Shown in pieces: positions 9,833 to 20,800 of a DNA stretch of 64,000 nucleotides; the stretch's first letter is position 1; every line of letters begins with the position of its first letter. Made by a program: the position numbers and the translations under genes. The stretch is from Bryopsis sp. KO-2023. Its lineage: Eukaryota > Chlorophyta > Ulvophyceae > Bryopsidales > Bryopsidaceae. The notes under the pieces were generated by a model, which ran no database searches, was not told the DNA's origin, and saw only the letters and a program-made list of their open reading frames with translations. The DNA is taken from NCBI GenBank assembly GCA_030272585.1, contig BSYQ01000008.1, forward strand, positions 4,402,001 through 4,466,000, in the 5' to 3' direction.

Positions 9833-11106
9833 GGGGGTAAACCCGCGGGGACCAGGCCCTGTTAACCCTTCCTCAACCCCCTTGTCCAGCACAAGCAATC
9901 CTTTGGTAGAAGTGTCCCTCTGACCAGGAAAATGGTGATGTTTCACTGCACGAAGAGCAATTGCTCTCTTTCTGCTGGATGTTGACCGATGCGGGCTTGC
10001 AGGATCGCGAGGCTGAGTGCAGCCTTCGAACCCATCCAAATGAAGCTGGGAGTTGCACCTGGAGGAGAGCCCTGCCCAGCTTGACGAAGACGAATGCCAT
10101 TTTTTCCACGAAAGGGTGATGGTGGAGTCGGTCGAGATCAAGCAAGCGGAGCTCAATGCAAAGGGGGCCCCACGGAAAGAGCTCAAGCCCTGGACAATGA
10201 AACACAGAACGGGACATTTGACAGCTACAATTTCCATTTCAGGAGCCAGATTTTCACCAGGAAAAAAAAATTATCAGCACAAATCACGGCCGCAAAAAAA
10301 GCCCACAGCAAGCTTTCAAAAACAAAAAAAAGAAATACTTAAATTGTAACTGATGGTCATTTTTCCCACAGAGAAGCTGTCACCTCTTCTTTTTGACTAC
10401 CTGGCACATAAACTCCAAGCCAATGTTTTGAGGATGCAGTTCAACATAGAGACAAAGAATAATAATACTCACCGTTCTGGTCGCTTGTGCAATCCCTCTG
10501 CAGCGAGATTCCTGATGAGCTCCACCGTTTGTTAATATTTTTTTTAGTCCAAATCCATGAACAAACTGCCAATATCAACTGACTGCAACAAAGGATAAAT
10601 CAATTTGCAAAAGGAGGAGAAATACCCATGTCACATCAAGTTGTAATAGCACAACATCAAATGAGTGCATCCGCGAGATGATGTTTGTTTGATGTTCTCG
10701 GCTGCTGTAGCTTGCAGAAATAAAAGAATAAACACGTTGTCTTTCTGTTGGTCATTTTCTCTGCCATGTTATTTTTGGCATCGCTTCTCCCAATATTAGG
10801 TGGTGGGAGGGAAAAAACAGATACAAACCCATCCGGGAATCGGTAGTCACATATTTCAAAACAGGAAAATCGAAAAATTCAAGCATTCTTACCTTCCATC
10901 GAGAAGTTCTTTCTCCACCAGTCCAACAGTGCCCAACACATAACTATCCAGGGCTCAAAAACACCTCGACTTTCTGGAGGATAAAAACACACACATAAAT
11001 AAATAAACAGACACAGGCAATCGTTATCAATCACTTTTCGAGTACAGTAGAGAAAATCCTATACCTGGTATCAGATAAACGAAAACTTTTTTGCACATGG
11101 CACCTT
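9833..11106. other. stretch without a recognised gene
   Basis: Open frames occur (for example 10053-10349 plus, 98 codons) but lack a convincing ATG start, homology or splice-supported extension. An acceptor-like TTTCCATTTCAG lies near 10240, so a small exon cannot be excluded. The rest is AT-rich intergenic sequence. Confidence 0.4.
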
Positions 11107-11424
11107 TCAGTTCTCCACATAGAAGCCACCGTCTTGGAATACGGGGCCACCTCTCGCTAGGTTTGCTTGATGGTGATGTTGGGAAGGGCACAAGTCGAAG
11201 TCATCACCACGTCCTTCACCGGCCAGCAGGCTTCGAAAACCAAAAAATTGAGAATTTTTCGGGGCGAATGGGTGAATTGCCCCGCCGCCGACAAGCCCCC
11301 CCCCCCCCCCACCCCGCATTCGCGTCGTACTGGGATGTGACCGGGTCGCAGGAGTGTCTGACACGATCGACACTTGAACCAAAAGAAGAAAGGCAATGAT
11401 CCAACCACTGCTCAGGACACGCAT
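11107..11424 (-). CDS. possible small secreted glycine-rich peptide
   Basis: A 105-residue frame from the ATG at 11424. It opens with a textbook signal peptide (MRVLSSGWIIAFLLLVQVS, cleavage likely near residues 20-22), then a Ser/Thr-rich stretch, a Gly run (GGGGGGLVGGG) encoded by a C-tract on the plus strand, and a polar C-terminus ending GGFYVEN. The frame is also open 15 codons upstream of this ATG, but the ATG at 11424 places the hydrophobic core at the usual distance. No family is recognised. Either a real secreted peptide or a chance frame. Confidence 0.33.
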   Translation of the reverse strand: MRVLSSGWIIAFLLLVQVSIVSDTPATRSHPSTTRMRGGGGGGLVGGGAIHPFAPKNSQFFGFRSLLAGEGRGDDFDLCPSQHHHQANLARGGPVFQDGGFYVEN

Positions 11425-12338
11425 TTTTATGGGGAATGGAATCTTTTCACACAAAAATGGCAAAAACAATTTCTGACAAGCCAGGAAAAATAGAATACAA
11501 CGAGAGATGGTTTCGCAGGATTAGTAATGCACTGAATGGGGGACCCCTCGTGGTGGATGTTCAGTGACGGAGGGAGGGATCACCTGTCTGGAGGTTTCCT
11601 CTCAGGGTTGGGGGGAAAGTAAAACGGAAAAGGAAGGCTTTGAAGTGGATGAGATGCGATCACGACTTACTGTGAATGCGGAAATGTGGAAAACTAGTCA
11701 TTGGGGGTAATGATGTGTGAGGCCCAACGTTCTGGTTCCCGCAACAAGCACTTCAATTAATATATCAAGGATTACATGTTGAACTAGTACTTAAACCGGG
11801 GTATTTATGCAAATGTCATTAGGAAACTTCAAAAAATCCATACAACCGAGAGAAAATTTGTGGAATCAAAGGAAACACAAGACAGGGGGCCGGAAAAATC
11901 GGTCGTCGTTCTGTTTCTGTCGGAGGCTGTGTTGATCGCAGCACTTTTTCCCTTACTTTTTTAGTATTTTTCAGGTTCCAAAGCCCTTCAAAGCATGCCA
12001 GAAAATTGCAACACCTTGGACTAAAGAAAGTAAAGAACCAGCAAAACTAGGATACATGGTTTTTGCACATGTATGTGAATCTTCTTCAATTTCGATTTCT
12101 GCAAAATCTTGTTTTCAATTTGATCTGGTTGATCTAGAACAGTGGGCATTCTCTGGTGGTATTCTGGTGTTTGAGGTTTACGTTTCCTGGAGGCCAAAAA
12201 AAACAACAACAAGAAACAAAAAAAGGTTCGATATATATATATATATATCAATGCAGGATGTTGGTGCCCCTATCGATAGGCCTCTCAATATCGTGAGGCT
12301 ATTCATCCACCTGGAATACCTCTCGAGTCGAGGAGAGA
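11425..12338. other. intergenic, no gene seen
   Basis: AT-rich sequence without a supported gene. A (TA)n microsatellite lies at about 12231-12249, shortly before the DIRS-type element. Confidence 0.5.
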
Positions 12339-12521
12339 TAATGGCTAGTACGGTTAGTACGATAGGTTAAAGAACGCAATGACTCAGGGTGGGACGAAAA
12401 GCTATCCCTGGAAGGGACAGGTGACGCCAGTTGGGGATCCAGTTGGACTGGATCTTAGAATGATTGAGGGAGTAGTTCGCTTAAAAGAGGGCGGTTTTCA
12501 TATTACAATCGAGGTTTTTCT
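12339..12521 (+). repeat. A1 terminal direct repeat of the DIRS-like element
   Basis: Begins TAATGGCTAGTACGG and ends GAGGTTTTTCT. It matches A2 at 17246-17428 over its whole length by eye. Confidence 0.95.
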
Positions 12522-12630
12522 TTCTTTGGATCTCCAAAGAAAGTATTGGTTCTTCGAACTGATAGTTTTTTCTGCCGCTCGCGGCGTCCCAACCCAGAGG
12601 GTTGTGTTGTTTTCACTTTGATCCATCTGT

Positions 12631-13326
12631 ATGGATCGTCTTTTACCATTGTATACCACAGCAGCTCGAAATTACGGAGTTTCTATCCCACAAGATCTGG
12701 CCCTGTATCGACAATTGTCGGATACAACACTTTTGCCCGCGGCGAATAACCCGGTCGAGGCCCCCTCGACAGGAGTGACCTTGGGGCTTTGGTTTGATTT
12801 TGGGCGAACGGCGGACGGTCTGGAATTGCAATCGACTGTGGGGAAGCGTTCAGGCTTCTGGCAGGAGATTGCGAATACAGCTCCGGTATTGTATTCGCTG
12901 TTTGTGACCACAGCTAATTTGGTTGGTTTCTTGGCGCATCCTGGAGTACCAGAGGCTTTGCGTGAACATATCCATCCGATTGTGTCAGCGCAAGTGCGCA
13001 CTTTGGATTTAGCTGTTGCCCAGTGGCAGGTGTTACAGACTCGGGGTTCTCAAGATCCCGACGTTCCTGGTGCAGCAGCGGGTCTGCAAAACCAGATTCG
13101 ATTACAAGGAGCTCAGTTCCGCGGATATTCTGCCCCAGTGGCCCACGAATACTTTGGCTCGTTTCGAGAGCAGTTGCAGCGGGCGCAGGTTAAGCACGCT
13201 ACTACGCCCTCTCGGGGTGATCAGAAAAAAGGTCGTTCTCGTAAAGGAGCGCAGCAAGGACAGGGCGAGAATTCTGGGGCTCAGCAGCAGCCGCCGCCGC
13301 AGAATCAGAATCACCAAAAGAAGTGA
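12631..13326 (+). CDS. gag-like ORF of the DIRS-like element
   Basis: An intact 231-residue frame from the ATG at 12631, 110 bases after the A1 repeat. The first 180 residues are a mixed helical region without zinc knuckles. The C-terminus is basic and Gln/Pro-rich (KKGRSRKGAQQGQ, then QQPPPQ), as expected for a nucleic-acid-binding Gag. It stops immediately before the pol frame, so translation coupling or frameshifting is likely in the intact element. Confidence 0.75.
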   Translation: MDRLLPLYTTAARNYGVSIPQDLALYRQLSDTTLLPAANNPVEAPSTGVTLGLWFDFGRTADGLELQSTVGKRSGFWQEIANTAPVLYSLFVTTANLVGFLAHPGVPEALREHIHPIVSAQVRTLDLAVAQWQVLQTRGSQDPDVPGAAAGLQNQIRLQGAQFRGYSAPVAHEYFGSFREQLQRAQVKHATTPSRGDQKKGRSRKGAQQGQGENSGAQQQPPPQNQNHQKK

Positions 13327-14312
13327 ATGGGGTATAGGCCGCCATCGGGATGGCCAGTTCGCGATCCGACGACTTTTCTCTTCAATCAGCCGAGGAAGCG
13401 GTTGACGATTTGGAGACGTATGGGAGCTTCCCGGCGCACAATGAAATGGTTGCATCAGGGGGTGGATTGGAATTGGATCTCAGGACCACCACCCCCCTTC
13501 CACGAGGGGAATTCAGTGATGGAGGGGGCAACTGGTCAAGCATGGGACAAGATTCTGCAAGAGTATTTGTGTTACAGCCGCAGGCGTGACAATTTGGATC
13601 TCGGGGTGTTGCGTCCGGCCCGTTCGAATCGCTGGGTGTCCAAGGCTTTCTTGATCAAGAAACGCGATTCTCCCGACTACAGGCTCATAATGGATTTACG
13701 ACCTATCAACCAGTGGATTCAGGTTCCAAAAGTCCGGTTCGAGACTCTGCAGTCGGCGGTCGGCCATTTTCCAGAAGCCGCCCACATGATCCAATGGGAC
13801 TTGAAACATGCGTACTTTCATGTGCCCATCCACCCCAAGCTGAGGAAATATCTGACGATTATGGTAAATGGTCGTCTATTCGAATGATGTGCATTACCTT
13901 TTGGTTTGTGTATTTCGCCCTTTGTCTGGACAAAGGTGATGAAGGATGTGTCGTCCTTTTTGCGTTTTCCGTGACAAGTGGCTTGTCCGCCAGGGGGCAT
14001 TTTGAAGAAAATTTGGAAAGCCGATATCCCCGTCACACTTTTAGTGTATTTAGACGATTTCTTAGCACTATACAGGGGAAAAAAGGTTTTGGCTCGATGG
14101 GGCAGGTGGATTCAGAAATTTTTCCAGGCGTTAGGCCTGTTAGTCCACCCTGTCAAGAGCGATTTTTCGCCCTCCTGGAGGAGGATTCATTTGGGATTAG
14201 AAATAGATACCAATCAATGTTTACTACGAGTACCGGTTACAAGGTTGTGTCGGATCCAGGGGTTGGCACGGTTGTTGCTCGATCGGGGGCGACGACATCG
14301 TTGGAAGCTCCC

Positions 14313-14383
14313 TGATACGGGATAAAGCGGCACAGCCCGCAAAGGGGGCGGGCCGGTCCACCAACGTCCCGTATCGTGTATCA
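14313..14383 (+). repeat. 5' LTR of the TRIM-like element
   Basis: 71 bp, TGATACGGGA...GTGTATCA. It also contains an internal 9-bp inverted repeat (GATACGGGA/TCCCGTATC) that could form a hairpin. Confidence 0.92.
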
Positions 14384-14385
14384 TT

Positions 14386-14398
14386 TGGTTTCGGAGCC
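14386..14398 (+). promoter_or_regulatory. primer-binding site of the TRIM-like element
   Basis: TGGTTTCGGAGCC lies two bases after the 5' LTR and resembles the complement of a Met-tRNA 3' end. Downstream GAGTTCGAGTCC resembles a tRNA B box but is not part of a foldable tRNA. Confidence 0.6.
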
Positions 14399-14779
14399 GA
14401 ACTTGCGATCCGAAGGTCACGAGTTCGAGTCCTAGCGAGGCCATGGAAGTTGAGAGTGAGTTGGCGCCTCTGACCCGAGAGTGGTAGTAACGAGAGGTGA
14501 AAGAGCATGAGGATCACTGCGAAGGAGGGGAGGGGGCTGAGATCATCACAGTGATCGCCGCCGCAGAGCAAGGCAAAAGACCATAAGCTCAAGAGACTAG
14601 ACGGATCAAAGGGATAAGAACAAAGGATCAGAGGATCACAAGAAAGATCCTGGAGAACCCCCAAATAGACCCGCGAGAGAACGGTAACCCGGTAATCGCA
14701 GAGAGGGTCAAGGAGAATGGAGTAACGGGCACGAGGAGAAGGTGGTCGAGGGCGACCACTGGCCCGGGGGGGGACGAGA

Positions 14780-14850
14780 TGATACGGGATAAAGCGGCAC
14801 AGCCCGCAAAGGGGGCGGGCCGGTCCACCAACGTCCCGTATCGTGTATCA
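14780..14850 (+). repeat. 3' LTR of the TRIM-like element
   Basis: Identical by eye to the 5' copy over 71 bp. Directly followed by the CTCCC target duplication and the continuing RNase H frame. Confidence 0.92.
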
Positions 14851-15887
14851 CTCCCAGTCCGACTGGTGGCTTCATTCTGTGGCCTTTGTCAGAGCACCAG
14901 CCCAGCTTTAAGCGCCGCCAGGTTCTATCTGAGTCACTTATACGCTCAGATTGGTCAGAAGAAAACCTGGAAATCATGGGTCCCCATATCTGCAGCCGCG
15001 AGGAGGGAGTTGCAATGGTGGCGAAACGTTCCCGCGGCCTGGAATGGAACTCGGTGGAAACCCGGGAAGGTCCATTGGACGCTGGAAACCGACGCCTCCC
15101 TCACCGGCTGGGGGGCCTCATTGTTGAAGGGCTTGGTAGAGACCGACGAGCGGGAGCGACGAGCACAGGGGGCAGTGTGTCACGGCTTTTTTCAGGCCGA
15201 ACATCAGCAGCACTCGATCAATTGGAAGGAGCTGACGGCAGTGTCGCGCGCCTTGGAGCATTGGGAACCATGCCTCGGCAAATGTCTGGTATCCGTGGTT
15301 ACGGACTCCAGGGTAACCTATTGGGCGCTCAAGAAACTACGTGTGTACGAACCGACTCTGGTTCCAGTATTACAGCAGATCGTCGAGTTTTTGACGCGGA
15401 CGGGGGCGCGCATGTGCCCGCGTTGGGTGGCCTCCCAGGACAACTTTCAGGCAGATGCATTGAGCCGCCTCCAGTCTCATGGCTGGAGACTCAATCCGGC
15501 TATTTTTCGTCAGTTGGAGGTTCACTTTGGCCCGGTTCGGATAGACCGGTTCGCCACGCTCAGAGACCGGCAAGTGGAGGAATACAACTCACGAACTTGG
15601 GAACGCGAGAGCTCAGGCATAGATGCTCTCTCCCAGAGGGATTGGGACAGAGGCGTTTCGTTCGTTCACCCACCTTGGGGCTTGTTGGAGAAAACTATCG
15701 ACTTCCTCAGCAACCTACCGCGAGTTCGTGCCCTGTTGGTACTGCCGTGGTGGCCAGGAGCAGTGTGGTGTCGCCAAGTGATGAGCCTAGCCCAAGGAGG
15801 GATTTGGCTCCCGGACCGAGCAGGGACATTTTTACCTCATCCGGGGACGTGCAACCAGACCCCGTACCCCCCTTGGCGTTCGGTGGT

Positions 15888-17087
15888 GTGGATTATCAAC
15901 AAACCGAAGAAGGTTTGGTTCTGGAAGGACAAGGTAATTCCCTTCGTCAAATTGTCCTCGCAGTGTTAAACGAGGAGTTTGGACAACAACAGTATGATTG
16001 GGAGCGTTTGCTAGAAGTGGATATACAATGGCCGTCCGAGATTGTGGCTTTACGGCTTCATGTGGTGTCCGATTTGATTCGCAAGGTTATCGCATCGAAT
16101 GCGCCGTCTGGACGGGACACTATTTTTGCAAAGTTTAGAAAATTTTGGCACTTTATGCAGTCTACCAAAGAGAAACCCCCGTTTCCTGTATTAACCCCGG
16201 AGATTTATGAGTACTTGACTTTTTTGAAAGAGGAAGGGAGAGTGAGTCCTGGGTCCGCGCGACAGTATCTTACGGCGATCCAATCCATGCATTCGTGGAC
16301 TATGTTGGGGACCTTGAAGCTTTCGGACGAGGTTACCAAAAGGTTTATCGCAGGATGGGGCAAGGATTTGGCGGAACGATCACCGGAGAGGATTCCAGTG
16401 CAGCATTCGCCAGTGCCCTCCAAGGCGGTTCATTTTTGGTTATCCCTGGTTCGAGAACAGGACTTGACCCTTCCCCAAGTCAGAGATCTTTTATTGATGG
16501 TATTCGATTTCCTTTTCTTTGCTCGGGCGGATACGGCGTTCGCGGTTCGCCTGCAGGACCTGGAACTGGATGCGGGTGAGTGCACGATACATTTCATTGA
16601 GCGGCGCTACAAATCGCATAATGCTTTTGAGTTGCGACGGTCGAGGCTTTTTCCTTGTTCGGGGTGCCCAGAGGTTTTCGGGGCGTTTGAAAAGTTTTTG
16701 AAAGCGCGGAAAGAAAACTGGGGACAGGATCAAGAAATGGCGACGTCTCCTCTCGCTTCATTATGGCGGTTGCCTGGAGATCCAGTTACATTGGATGCGA
16801 AATTTGTGGCGAAGTGCTTCTCCAGAGTCATTTGGAGTTTCGGAGAAGCAAGTGGAGTGCCTAAAGGGTGTGTGTATGGCCATCACTCTCTTCGTCGGGG
16901 CGGCGCATCCGCAATGTATGCGATAGGGATTAGTGAAGGGGACATTAAATTTGGGGGGGGGGGGGTCTGCATCGTCGACGGCCGTTTGGTCGTATATCGA
17001 CAAAGCTCAGGTCGCGACGGAGTCCGACTTGTTATTTTTTACATGGAAAAAGCGGAGCTGAATTCTTTTTTATTAAGTATTTATTAG
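15888..17087 (+). pseudogene. frameshifted tyrosine recombinase of the DIRS-like element
   Basis: The frame overlaps the end of the RNase H frame and encodes a ~360-residue phage-integrase-type recombinase: an N-terminal SAM-like DNA-binding part (WHFMQSTKEKPP, SPGSARQYLTAIQSM), the catalytic Arg region (FLFFARADTAF), and the box II motif HHSLRRGGAS. A run of 13 G (16953-16965) then shifts the frame. The next frame over holds AVWSYID, which supplies the nucleophilic Tyr, and ends at a TGA at 17059-17061. So the catalytic Tyr is out of frame in this copy, or the G-run length is wrong in the assembly. Confidence 0.9.
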
Positions 17088-17151
17088 GGACAGCTGGGGA
17101 CCGTTTTTTTTCATGGTATTTGATTCCTTACTGCTTACTTGTGAGTTAAGG

Positions 17152-17248
17152 GGCATTTAGTAATACTAAATTAGTATTAATATGTTTAGCCTTTTGTGAA
17201 GAGAACTCCTCCAGCTTTTCTGGGTGGGATCCTCATGCAGTGGGTTAA
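17152..17248 (+). repeat. B1 repeat of the DIRS-like element
   Basis: Contains AGTATTAATATGTTTAGCC and ends GCAGTGGGTTAA. It matches B2 at 17680-17762 except for one substitution and a ~14-base indel at its left side. It abuts A2 with a shared TAA. Confidence 0.9.
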
Positions 17249-17428
17249 TGGCTAGTACGGTTAGTACGATAGGTTAAAGAACGCAATGACTCAGGGTGGG
17301 ACGAAAAGCTATCCCTGGAAGGGACAGGTGACGCCAGTTGGGGATCCAGTTGGACTGGATCTTAGAATGATTGAGGGAGTAGTTCGCTTAAAAGAGGGCG
17401 GTTTTCATATTACAATCGAGGTTTTTCT
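17246..17428 (+). repeat. A2 repeat of the DIRS-like element
   Basis: Second copy of A1, identical by eye. About 250 bases of unique, homopolymer-rich sequence separate it from B2, more than the simplest A2-B2 junction would need. Confidence 0.93.
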
Positions 17429-17679
17429 CCCGCCCATATATTTTTTCCTTTTTTCGCGGGACTCAGTGGAAAAAAAATTTCCCCCCCCTTTTTTTGTTCG
17501 GTTTATATTGGGTAGTCAGCCTGGTGGGCTTTCTCCCCTGACAGTTTGTGTTTTTTGTTTTTTCCAGTCCAATTTTGTTGGTGGAAAATGAGTCTGTCAA
17601 ATTAATGCTTGTTAATGAGGGTTTGGAATGGTTAGGTTTGGGGACAAACAAACAAACAGTTCGAAGTGTAAACCAATAT

Positions 17680-17762
17680 GGCATTTAGTATTAATATGTT
17701 TAGCCTTTTGTGAAGAGAACTCCTCCTGCTTTTCTGGGTGGGATCCTCATGCAGTGGGTTAA
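17680..17762 (+). repeat. B2 terminal repeat of the DIRS-like element
   Basis: Right end of the element, ending GCAGTGGGTTAA. Dynein coding sequence ends 130 bases further right on the opposite strand. Confidence 0.9.
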
Positions 17763-17894
17763 ACATTAATGAATGATCGCATGCAATTAACAATAGCTAC
17801 AGCATACTCATGCTCAAAATCAAAAAGAATTACAGAGTAGTCGCCACGACAAAAACATTTTTTTCAAAACTGTTATCAAAACCCAAGTGGCTGG

Positions 17895-20800
17895 TCACTC
17901 TGCCAGGGAACAGAGCATGCAGACACCCCTCATTGTCCAGTGATACTCTGGCAAGTCGGTTGGCAGACGAATCATCATCAAGAAGTTTGTGGAATGGCCA
18001 GTAGTCGCCAGCACACCCCGTCTATCGCCTGTCCTGTAAACTGGGCAGTTGTAGTGCTGGTATTGGGCGAAATCTTCCACAGGCATTGGCCTGAGCCAGA
18101 TAACAGGTCCAGGCTCGAACAAAACTTTCGACTCGCTCTCCCTCAGCTGTTTTTTGGAGTCATCCCAACCGCAGCCTTCGACGAACAAGCCATGCACGTA
18201 CACGCCATCTTCTGGCGGCGTCGTATACTGACTCTCGTCCACGCCCAACATTTCGAAGTCGAACCCTACTTTATCGATGGAAAATTGGTGCTTCCTGGCA
18301 TAGTTTTGAAGAGCGGCCGTGGTAAAAGCTGGGGTGAAGAAGAATCCTGATATCCAAAATGTGGAGGGCTGGCCGTTTTCGAACCAGCCATGGAGCATAC
18401 CCAGTCGATCCATCAACTCATTCACGTAGGATGAGACCGGTTTCAGAGATGGAAACGACTTAGATTTCCACAGATCGGGGATTTTGCCGATGGCCAGGGA
18501 GCGAAACACCTTGTCCAGCTCTCCAGACATCACTTGAAGCCCTTGAATAGCTTTTTGCAAGTTCACAAGACTGTTTCGGATGATGGTTATGAGTAGATTG
18601 TAACGCAGCATTTCTTGGCACAGAACCTGTGTGGATCAACAGCAGTGAAATCAACGTCCTTCATTCACATGCACTAGCAAAGGGGTAAGAATCTCAACTT
18701 TCTCCCGGTCCCCAACAATAGCTCAGTTTGCAGACAATGATCGCTAATTCTTCTCACCTGATTCATGGATTCCTCATACTTCACAGGGAACTTGGCCTGC
18801 GCTTTCTCTATGTCAAAGTTCGCAGGCAGTCTGTTTAATATGTCTTCCACCATTCGACCCACTAGCTCCTCATCATTTCCTCCCCCTCCCCCGCCGCCAG
18901 CTCCACCAGTCATCAAGAGGGTGCTCATCATCAAATCCGTCTCTTGTAGATCTTTTGTGATGTTCGCATTCTCGTGAAGCCCGAAAACTTCAGGCATTGG
19001 GTTACTGGGAAGTGCGTCGATATACCTGTATACGAGAAGCAGATAACCCGTCTCACATAAACCAAACCCTTTCCTTAAAAATACTTCTTACTTCAACGTT
19101 GAAGTCGTTAACGAGAGTCGTTCGAAAAAATGGGTACAACGCCTGGCTGATCGAAAGGCTTTGCTGCATACTTGATATAGGACTCGTGTGCCCCCTCTTC
19201 AGGGACGTAGTAAGTGCCCGATGCGCTCAATTTGAACGGGTTGTCCGTCATGATGTCTCCACGGTACACACGCTCCAGCACCGTCTGCAAAAGCCTTCTG
19301 TCTTTGTCGTCCGTCACTCGTCCTCCATAATTGCACTCGCCGACGGCATACTTCAGCGCGTCATAAGGAATGTACTCGTTGTCATCCAAATACATTCTCA
19401 ACTGTCTGGCCGAAATGCGCAGGTCTCCATCGTCGAAACTGTAAGGTATATTCCAACCGATGGGCCCAAATTTGCGACGCTCTTGAACAAAGCCGTGAAT
19501 AAAGCACAATCCGAAAAGAAGACGCTTGAAAGCTCCAGGTTTCGTACATCCTGGAAGGGAAAAAAAAAATACTTAGGCTCAAATCAAATTCCAGCGAACC
19601 ACCTGTTCATTAATCGTGTCTTCTGGTTATCCAAATAAACAGCAATCACCTTCGAAGAAATTCTCGTCGTTGAGGGGGTCCAGTTTGTAGGAGCGCCTCA
19701 AATTTGCTTTCAGCCCTGCAGGTGGCTCATTGGTCATTTTGACCGAGTTCTGCAGAATTGTCACAGGAAACGCTGGACTCGGCATGCTGGTCATCCACAG
19801 ACGAAAATCTGGGTCGGTGTTTTCGGGCAGTATTCCTTCACAGATCTTTTCCAGAGAAGGCATCCAGGATGCAGCCAAGTGACAATTCTGCAGGACCACC
19901 CAAGTTCCTTCTTTTCTGGCCGTCTTTATGAGAACTTCAGCTTTCGGCCCCTACAGTTGAACCCACCATCAAAACCTTGTCAGCTACATGCTCTAGTAAA
20001 CCTATGAAGTTGCGACCATCCTTTTTTACAGAATTTTTAAAGATTCCATAAGAAGCAACATGCCAGAACTCTACCTGTCCTTGTCCCATCGATATCACTG
20101 AGATTTTGGAGCCGCCATAGCCCATATCGTCCGCAAACCTTAGCAAGGCTGCCGTGGGATCTGATCCAGGCGACAATACGAACAATAAGGGTGCTGTGAC
20201 ACTTGATTCCTTGTAACAAGAGCCCAAGTCGATGGTGGGAGGCTCCACGAACTTTTGCCCCAGTGTTGCAGAGACAAAATCGCGGACTCCAGGCACCACT
20301 TTGTCGGGCCTCAGCATTCGTAGCACCAAGAGTTTCTCGAAGCTAGCCAAAGACGAGAGTCCTTCAAATGACACATCCTGCGGCTCGACGGCGTCGAATA
20401 TTTTTTTCCACGCATCTGGATCTTTTGAGATGGCTTCAGGGAGGTTTTTGAATTTGTCATCGACGTTTGCGACACGGCATATTTCTCCCCACGCTTTTTG
20501 TGAAATCCAGCTGCTGGCGGGATTGGGTACATCTTTTTCTGGTACCCCAACTCCACCAGACAAAAGAAACGAATACATTGGTGGAAGTAACTCCCCGCGC
20601 ATCGACAAGAGCCTGTCATAGACGCAACAAGAAGTTGCTATAGCCATCCACTACAGTCGATGGGCGGCGCAGCGTGTATTGATACTGTGCTGGGGGGGTT
20701 CCTTACCGAGTGTTTAGCAGGAATGCGAAAAGGACTTTGTCTTTTTCAAACAACGAGAGGCATATATTGGTGTAAAGAGAGTAGGTGAAGTGGTCGTTGA

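Larger units (their letters stand above)
14313..14850 (+). mobile_element. TRIM-like miniature LTR retroelement nested in pol
   Basis: It is 538 bp. Two identical 71-bp direct terminal repeats (14313-14383 and 14780-14850) start TG and end CA. CTCCC stands directly on both sides (14308-14312 and 14851-14855), a perfect 5-bp target duplication. The 5' repeat is followed after two bases by TGGTTTCGGAGCC, close to the plant initiator-Met-tRNA primer site TGGTATCAGAGC. The 3' repeat is preceded by a purine-rich GGGGGGGGACGAGA tract. The ~396-bp interior has no coding capacity. These are the features of terminal-repeat retrotransposons in miniature, which depend on another element's enzymes. Confidence 0.9.
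13327..15969 (+). pseudogene. broken reverse transcriptase/RNase H gene of the DIRS-like element
   Basis: The RT part shows the fingers motif (FLIKKRDSPDYRLIMDLRP), the first catalytic Asp (IQWDLKHAYFHVPIHP), an LPFGL motif and the YLDDFL active site. The RNase H part after 14851 shows the four expected acidic positions (TLETDAS, NWKEL, VVTDSR, QADALS). Lesions: an in-frame TGA at 13885 (a Trp is expected before the LPFGL segment), a second TGA near 13970, and insertion of the 538-bp LTR element at 14313. Removing that element and one CTCCC copy rejoins the frame exactly, so the insertion hit an open gene. TGA is a normal stop in host genes here, so recoding is unlikely. Confidence 0.92.
12339..17762 (+). 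mobile_element. PAT/Kangaroo-like DIRS-order retrotransposon
   Basis: The order is A1 repeat, gag-like ORF, reverse transcriptase/RNase H, tyrosine recombinase, B1, A2, B2. This split-direct-repeat layout is the hallmark of the PAT/Kangaroo/Ngaro-type members of the DIRS order, which integrate by a tyrosine recombinase instead of a DDE integrase. A1 and A2 (about 183 bp) look identical, implying a fairly young copy, yet the coding region is broken by two in-frame TGA codons, a poly-G frameshift and a nested LTR element. Kangaroo elements are known from Volvox, which fits a green-algal host. Confidence 0.93.

Noticed and set aside
14384-14450. tRNA gene suggested by a B-box-like GTTCGAGTCC
   Set aside because: No cloverleaf can be drawn. 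The segment follows a 71-bp LTR and is better explained as the primer-binding region of a TRIM element.
13327-15969. TGA read as Trp (altered genetic code) in the RT gene
   Set aside because: Host genes such as eIF2B alpha end at TGA, and the second TGA in RT is not at a clear Trp position, so mutation is simpler.
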